Source: Bacteroidota bacterium
GTDB taxonomy: Bacteria; Bacteroidota; Bacteroidia; Chitinophagales; Chitinophagaceae
Direction: 5' to 3'
Length of the DNA stretch: 59,934 nucleotides
NCBI GenBank assembly: GCA_005883765.1
Contig: VBAQ01000011.1
Location: 1 to 59,934, forward strand
Of this stretch, positions 55,171 through 59,934 are shown piece after piece. The notes under the pieces were generated by a model, which saw only the letters and a list, made by a program, of their open reading frames with translations, made no database searches and was not told the DNA's origin. A program made the position numbers and the translations under genes. Each line of letters starts with the position of its first letter. Positions within the stretch are counted from its first letter, which is position 1.

Positions 55171-55959
55171 ATGACTGATAATTCAACTAAACCAATTCGA
55201 AACTCCCCACTCGGCGAAGGCAATAAACTTGATCTCCTTGCAATTGGTGTCCATCCTGATGATGTGGAACTTGGGTGTTCCGGTGTGATCATTAACGAAA
55301 TTCAACGGGGAAAGAAAGTTGGCGTAGTTGATCTTACACAAGGTGAATTAGGCACCAGGGGAAGTATCGAGGCTCGATACAGGGAATCAGCAAGTGCTGC
55401 CAATATTATGGGTGTCCATGTGAGAGAGAATCTGAAAATGCGTGACGGATTTTTTAAAAACGACGAAGAACACCAGCTAAAATTGATCCAGGCAATCCGA
55501 AAATATCAACCGGAGGTCGTCATTGGAAATATTTTACATGATCGTCACCCCGACCATGGACGTGCAGGACAAATGATCAGTGATTGCTGTTATTTGTCCG
55601 GGTTAGCGAAGATCATCACCAGGAATGAGAAAGGAAACGTGCAGGAAAGATGGCGACCCAAGTATCTGCTTCACTACATCCAGGATTGGTATCATGAGCC
55701 GGATATACTCATAGACATCACTGAAGTCTTTGATCAGCGCATGGAAGCCATCGAAGCTTACAGAACGCAATTTCACACATCAGTGAACAGTGACGAAGGC
55801 CCCCAAACTTATATATCAACCCCTGATTTTTTGGATAGTGTAATTGCCCGGGCAAGAATGTTTGGCAAACGCATTGGCGTAAAATATGCCGAAGGATTTA
55901 TCAGCGAAAAGAAAATCGGGATCCGAAATCTGGATGCATTGATCCAAAATGAGACTTAG
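55171..55959 (+). CDS. bshB1: Bacillithiol biosynthesis deacetylase BshB1
   Basis: A 262-residue zinc deacetylase of the LmbE/PIG-L fold. LLAIGVHPDDVELGCSG holds the metal motif HPDD, LGTRGSIEARYRESASAA is diagnostic for BshB1, and HDRHPDHGRAG supplies the third ligand. It converts GlcNAc-malate to GlcN-malate in bacillithiol synthesis. No signal peptide, so it is cytoplasmic. The partner genes bshA and bshC are not in this window, as is usual in Bacteroidota. Confidence 0.92.
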   Translation: MTDNSTKPIRNSPLGEGNKLDLLAIGVHPDDVELGCSGVIINEIQRGKKVGVVDLTQGELGTRGSIEARYRESASAANIMGVHVRENLKMRDGFFKNDEEHQLKLIQAIRKYQPEVVIGNILHDRHPDHGRAGQMISDCCYLSGLAKIITRNEKGNVQERWRPKYLLHYIQDWYHEPDILIDITEVFDQRMEAIEAYRTQFHTSVNSDEGPQTYISTPDFLDSVIARARMFGKRIGVKYAEGFISEKKIGIRNLDALIQNET

Positions 55960-56137
55960 TCGGGGCCAGGCTGCATTAGCCCGTTGATTGTTATAGGTTT
56001 TTATCGTTTTTCGTAAGCAGATCTGCTGTTTCTCCGGCCGGGTATTCACTTAGAACTCAGCTTTAAAACAATTTATTCATTTTTTCTGCGTTAGTTATAG
56101 CGAAATCCAATATTAGTGATTTAAAACCACCGTCACT

Positions 56138-56389
56138 ATGAATAAACCATTCTACAATGACCAGCATGCCATTGCTGAGCAATTAATCTTCCTCGATACA
56201 CATATTTGCCAAATGGCACAGTTAGCTCATCAAAAAGTTACTACGCTGAAACTTTCCTATGTTCATGCCGCTTACTGCAACAGCCGCAAGGAACTGTATG
56301 CTCTTGTAAAAAGAACATTACTCAGTTATGTAACTCCCGAATTCGTTCTGGCTGAAGAAAAATTTTTTGAGAAAGAATTAGCCAATTAA
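56138..56389 (+). CDS. Small helical hypothetical protein
   Basis: 83 residues, MNKPFYNDQHAIAEQLIFLDTHICQMAQLAHQK and mostly alpha-helical by pattern, with a conserved-looking YVHAAYCNSRKELYALVKRTLL stretch. No signal peptide or known domain. The start is supported only by frame length. Confidence 0.5.
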   Translation: MNKPFYNDQHAIAEQLIFLDTHICQMAQLAHQKVTTLKLSYVHAAYCNSRKELYALVKRTLLSYVTPEFVLAEEKFFEKELAN

Positions 56390-56563
56390 TTTCTGGCCGA
56401 CAGAAAACCGATCCTGACCCTATTATCGCGTCCGTCTGATCAGCGGTGACGATGCAGTTGGTCTTGTCCTTTCGTCTTCAGATTCCGTTTCAGATTATTA
56501 ATTATTCATTATTAATTACTGGTTCTACTTTCATCTCTCAATTATCATCTATCGCCACTCCCC

Positions 56564-56571
56564 TATCTTTG
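56564..56571 (+). promoter_or_regulatory. -7 promoter element of the acyl-CoA dehydrogenase gene
   Basis: TATCTTTG, perfect TAnnTTTG, 20 bases before the ATG. No TTG at the normal -33 spacing. Confidence 0.45.
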
Positions 56572-56591
56572 CGGCCGTAAATAAATTCCAC

Positions 56592-57746
56592 ATGTTGTTC
56601 CGATTGAATGAAGAGCATTTAATGATCCAAAAAGCTGCGAGGGATTTTGCGCAAACGGAATGCTTGCCGGGTGTGATTGAACGCGATGAAAAACAAAAAT
56701 TTCCCCGTGAACAAATTCTAAAGCTCGCTGATCTTGGTTTTTTGGGCATGATGGTCAGACCTGAGTACGGAGGTGCAGGAATGGATACGGTTAGCTACGT
56801 AGTAGCCATGGAAGAGATCAGTAAGATCGACGCAAGCGTGAGTGTGTGTATGAGTGTCAACAATAGTCTCGTATGTTTTGGACTGCAGGAATTTGGCACT
56901 GAGGAGCAAAAACAAAAATACCTGGTACCATTGGCGCAGGGAAAAAAGGACGGCGAATTATACATTGGTGCATTTTTGCTGAGTGAGCCCGAAGCGGGAA
57001 GTGATGCGACCTCTCAAAAAACAACAGCTGAAAACAAAGGCGATCATTATTTATTGAATGGGACAAAAAATTGGATCACGAATGGAGGCACAGCCTCAGT
57101 GTATTTAGTCATGGCACAAACCAACCGTTCAAAGGGATCCAGGGGGATCAATACATTTATCGTTGAAAAAAACTGGCCGGGAGTAACTGTTGCAGCAAAA
57201 GAAAATAAACTCGGAATACGTGGAAGCGACACACATTCCATAATGTTCAATGATGTAAAAGTGCCGAAAGAAAACCAGATTGGCGCTGACGGTTTCGGTT
57301 TTAAGTTTGCGATGAGAACTTTAGCTGGCGGTCGGATCGGCATTGCTTCGCAGGCGCTTGGCATTGCGAGCGGGGCCTATGAACTTTCATTGAAATATTC
57401 AAAAGAGAGAAAAGCTTTTGGCACAGAGATCATGAATCACCAGATCATCGCATTTAAGCTGGCTGATATGGCAACAAGGATTGAAGCTTCCCGGTTGTTG
57501 TGTTTGAAGGCCGCCTGGGAAAAGGACTGTAACCTGGATTACACTGTTAGCTCTTCTATGGCAAAAGTTTTTGCAGCGGAAACGGCTATGTGGACCACCG
57601 TAGAAGCGGTACAAATTCATGGCGGATATGGATTCGTAAAAGAATATCATGTGGAACGGTTGATGCGCGATGCCAAGATCACGCAGATCTATGAAGGCAC
57701 AAGCGAAGTGCAAAGGATCGTGATCAGCAGGGATTTATTGAAGTAG
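56592..57746 (+). CDS. Acyl-CoA dehydrogenase (short/medium chain type)
   Basis: A 384-residue FAD enzyme that makes trans-2-enoyl-CoA in fatty-acid oxidation. N-terminal helices carry QKAARDFAQTECLPG. SEPEAGSDATSQKTTA is the flavin and substrate-binding strand, IGIASQALGIASGAYELSLKYSKERKAFG is the helix before the active site, and QIYEGTSEVQRIVISRDLL holds the catalytic Glu in the butyryl-CoA dehydrogenase position. Electron-transfer flavoprotein genes are not adjacent. Confidence 0.93.
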   Translation: MLFRLNEEHLMIQKAARDFAQTECLPGVIERDEKQKFPREQILKLADLGFLGMMVRPEYGGAGMDTVSYVVAMEEISKIDASVSVCMSVNNSLVCFGLQEFGTEEQKQKYLVPLAQGKKDGELYIGAFLLSEPEAGSDATSQKTTAENKGDHYLLNGTKNWITNGGTASVYLVMAQTNRSKGSRGINTFIVEKNWPGVTVAAKENKLGIRGSDTHSIMFNDVKVPKENQIGADGFGFKFAMRTLAGGRIGIASQALGIASGAYELSLKYSKERKAFGTEIMNHQIIAFKLADMATRIEASRLLCLKAAWEKDCNLDYTVSSSMAKVFAAETAMWTTVEAVQIHGGYGFVKEYHVERLMRDAKITQIYEGTSEVQRIVISRDLLK

Positions 57747-57853
57747 GAAACCGGATCACGGCTCTTGAGATCCCTGTTCGATGATTGGCGTGAAGGCGTA
57801 GTGCGTTATATCTTAAGAACTATTTCTACCTGAGGCAAGGAACAATAAACGCC

Positions 57854-58540
57854 ATGCCGGTAAACAAAAAATCATACGAACAAATTATTGCGGACCTTGG
57901 CTCCCGCCACGTTACTCTTGTTGCTGTTTCGAAAACTAAATCAGTTGAAGAAATAAAAGAACTATACGATCTCGGTCAAAAAGATTTTGGTGAGAACTAC
58001 GTACAGGAACTGGCCACCAAACAGGCGCAGCTTCCAAAAGACATTCGCTGGCATTTTATCGGGCATTTGCAGGGCAATAAAGTAAAACAGATCGCCCCTT
58101 TCATTCATCTCATCCAAAGTGTTGACAGTTACAGGCTGCTTCAAAAAATAAATAAGGAAGGTTTAAAAAATGATCGCGTCATTGAATGTTTGCTCCAGGT
58201 TCATATTGCACAGGAGGAGACAAAGTTTGGGTTGGATGAGAACGAACTAAACGAATTAATAAACATGAACTCAGACGAACCTGCCTCACCGGCAGGCAGG
58301 TTACAAGAATTAAAGAATGTACAGATCCGCGGATTGATGGGCATGGCATCCTTCACCGATGACATGAAAAAAGTAAGAGCCGAATTCAAACATTTAAAAT
58401 CCATTTTTGATAAGCTTCAAACCCTGAACTCTGAATTCAGAACTCTTTCCATGGGCATGAGTGCGGATTACCCCATCGCGATTGAAGAAGGCAGTACCAT
58501 GATCAGGATCGGAAGCTTGATCTTCGGAGCACGGGACTAA
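57854..58540 (+). CDS. YggS family PLP homeostasis protein
   Basis: A 228-residue PLP-binding alanine-racemase-fold protein that keeps free pyridoxal phosphate in balance. VAVSKTKSVEEI holds the PLP Lys, FGENYVQE and WHFIGHLQGNKVKQI are family blocks, and LSMGMSADYPIAIEEGSTMIRIGSLIFG closes it. A 25-base near-perfect palindrome (58278-58302) lies inside the gene and adds about eight residues (DEPASPAG) to a loop where relatives are shorter. The last four bases overlap the convergent S9 peptidase gene. Confidence 0.92.
   Translation: MPVNKKSYEQIIADLGSRHVTLVAVSKTKSVEEIKELYDLGQKDFGENYVQELATKQAQLPKDIRWHFIGHLQGNKVKQIAPFIHLIQSVDSYRLLQKINKEGLKNDRVIECLLQVHIAQEETKFGLDENELNELINMNSDEPASPAGRLQELKNVQIRGLMGMASFTDDMKKVRAEFKHLKSIFDKLQTLNSEFRTLSMGMSADYPIAIEEGSTMIRIGSLIFGARD
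58278..58302. repeat. Near-perfect palindrome inside the yggS-like gene
   Basis: AACCTGCCTCA and CCGGCAGGCAGGTT form a dyad with one interruption. In-frame with the gene and coding for a loop insertion. CCTGCC/GGCAGG palindromes of this kind occur widely in Bacteroidota intergenic DNA. Confidence 0.7.
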
Positions 58541-59934
58541 AATGCCTTTTTCTCTTCTTTTGCTTTTTTGCCCGCGGGCGGAAGTGTTTCATCGAGCCAT
58601 TTGAAAAATTCATGTTGCCATACCAGCGCATTTTGTTCACTTAACACCCAGTGATTTTCTTCAGGCAGATACAGCAACTTACTTTTTATCCCCCTTAGTT
58701 GTGCGGCCTGGAAAGCTTGCAGTCCCTGTTCGATCGGCACCCGATAATCTTTTCCTCCCTGGATGATCATGATCGGGGTATTCCATTTGCCCACAAAATT
58801 GCTCGGCGAAAATTGCGAATAGGTTTTTTGTGCAGCGGCATTATTTTTATCCCAGTACGGTCCGCCAATATCCCAGTTGGCAAACCACATCTCTTCAGTG
58901 GTTCCGTACCAGCTCTTGAGATCAAAAACCCCATCATGAGCAATAAATGTCTTGAACCGATTATTATGAATACCTGCAAGCATGTACACAGAGTAGCCTC
59001 CGTAGCTGGCACCTACGCAACCTAACCGAGCCTTGTCAACAAATCTTTCTTTGCTGACAGCATCAATTGCAGATAAATAATCTTTCATTACCTGGCCACC
59101 CCAATCTTTGCTGATCTCTTCATTCCATCTCGTTCCGTGCCCGGGCATTCCCCTGCGATTGGGAGCCACCACAATGTATCCCTGCGAAGCCATCAATTGA
59201 AAATTCCATCGAAAAGAATAAAATTGAGTTAATGCCGATTGAGGTCCACCCTGGCAATACAAAAGCGTGGGGTATTTTTTGTTTGCATCAAAATCCGGCG
59301 GGTAGATCACCCATACCAGCATCTTCTGTCCGTCCGTTGTATTTATCCATCTCCTTTCCGTTTTACATTTTCCAATGGAGTTATAAATGGAATCATTGAC
59401 ATGGCTCAGTTGTTTCATCACGCCGTTTGCTGCATCAACTGAGTATAGTTCAGTTGCATGATTCATGTCTGTTCTCGTTACGATCAATTCATTTCCCTTC
59501 TGACCCACAACTCCCGTGACATCAAAATCGCCATTTGTAATTTGGCGTATGTCGGGAAGTTTCATTGTGGCGCCGGTGTAATCGACCTCGAACAATTGAA
59601 GAGTTCCATTGACGGGCGCCCAGAAAAAAATATTACGCCCATCATCACTCCAGCGAAATCCTTCAACATGAATATCGTCCCTTTGTTTCGTCAAATTCAC
59701 TACTCCCATGCCCGTCGATGCAACGATGTCCTGTTTATCTGCTTCATAACCCTCCCGTTTCATGCTTAACCATGCCAGCGTCCCGCTCTTGCTGAATAAC
59801 GGACTCACGTCATAACCCATCCTTCCCTCAGTAAGATTTTTTGTAACACCGGTTGTGACATCATACCGGTACAGATCTGTGTTAGTGCTGACGGCATAGT
59901 CCTTTCCAAATTTTTTCTTGCAAACATAGACCAC
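58537..59934 (-). CDS. S9 family peptidase (prolyl-oligopeptidase type), C-terminal part
   Basis: 465 residues in the window; the N-terminus lies beyond the edge, since the frame stays open at the last base. The first 200 residues are strand-repeat propeller sequence (TNLTEGRMGYDVSPLFSK and similar). The hydrolase domain carries GASYGGYSVYML (Ser), GGKDYRVPIEQG (Asp) and EENHWVL (His), a complete triad. The C-terminus ends in a basic tail. It cuts short peptides, often dipeptides, in the periplasm or outside. It is convergent with the YggS gene, overlapping four bases. Confidence 0.9.
   Translation of the reverse strand: MVYVCKKKFGKDYAVSTNTDLYRYDVTTGVTKNLTEGRMGYDVSPLFSKSGTLAWLSMKREGYEADKQDIVASTGMGVVNLTKQRDDIHVEGFRWSDDGRNIFFWAPVNGTLQLFEVDYTGATMKLPDIRQITNGDFDVTGVVGQKGNELIVTRTDMNHATELYSVDAANGVMKQLSHVNDSIYNSIGKCKTERRWINTTDGQKMLVWVIYPPDFDANKKYPTLLYCQGGPQSALTQFYSFRWNFQLMASQGYIVVAPNRRGMPGHGTRWNEEISKDWGGQVMKDYLSAIDAVSKERFVDKARLGCVGASYGGYSVYMLAGIHNNRFKTFIAHDGVFDLKSWYGTTEEMWFANWDIGGPYWDKNNAAAQKTYSQFSPSNFVGKWNTPIMIIQGGKDYRVPIEQGLQAFQAAQLRGIKSKLLYLPEENHWVLSEQNALVWQHEFFKWLDETLPPAGKKAKEEKKAF

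Overview
The window comes from a Bacteroidota chromosome, most likely the Chitinophagaceae/Chitinophagales. This is an inference from gene content, not from a marker gene. The supporting signs are the rpmB-rpmG-DUF4295 plus ftsY arrangement, a type IX secretion C-terminal domain, TAnnTTTG promoter elements close to start codons, a bacillithiol deacetylase, SusC/TonB-type barrels, and signal peptides that almost all place glutamine at position +1. I saw no rRNA, tRNA, CRISPR array, prophage or transposase. The region looks like ordinary chromosomal backbone with a few accessory patches.

Layout. 1-1.8 kb: C-terminal part of a TonB-dependent receptor carrying a frameshift. 1.8-5.4 kb: esterase divergent from an ATP-grasp/GCS2 ligase pair, then a small secreted Tyr-rich protein. 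5.5-14.7 kb: dapB, a polysaccharide deacetylase lipoprotein, small lipoproteins and secreted proteins, a monooxygenase-fold protein, a DUF2231-Rieske fusion, a glycine-zipper lipoprotein, two convergent MFS transporters and a DinB-like protein. 14.9-18.2 kb: mprF overlapping a virJ/acvB-like gene that a 34-bp tandem duplication breaks. 18.5-23.9 kb: PIG-L deacetylase, GH78-type rhamnosidase, Crp-family regulator, YceI and an LEA14-like lipoprotein. 24.1-30.7 kb: rimO, a Cys-rich lipoprotein, ftsY, PLDc_N protein, DUF4295, L33, L28, acyltransferase and lpd. 30.9-34.9 kb: outer-membrane protein, DUF4197, T9SS-secreted M43 protease and glutaminyl cyclase. 35.0-41.7 kb: a minus-strand set of large TPR protein, beta-barrel (with an in-frame stop), HU-CCDC81-like membrane protein and methyltransferase. 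42-51.2 kb: DoxX, M50 protease, S13 carboxypeptidase, Uma2, FAD-Rieske oxidoreductase, DUF3175, radical SAM protein with a tiny lipoprotein, and an arginase-family enzyme. 51.4-59.9 kb: ccmE-ccmF, DUF4294, bshB1, acyl-CoA dehydrogenase, YggS and the C-terminal part of an S9 peptidase.

How parts fit together. Envelope biology dominates: lysyl-lipid synthesis (MprF) with its presumed hydrolase (VirJ/AcvB), peptidoglycan and polysaccharide trimming, secreted proteins and lipoproteins. A lipoprotein glutaminyl cyclase could cyclise the +1 Gln of the thirteen signal-peptidase-I substrates seen here. Three genes are visibly interrupted (frameshift, 34-bp duplication, nonsense codon), which means either real decay or phase variation, or a draft-quality assembly. 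The most unusual signals are a 70-bp structured repeat found twice, each time just after a stop codon and in the same orientation relative to the gene, and the esterase/ATP-grasp/GCS2 group, which may make an unknown small peptide-like product.
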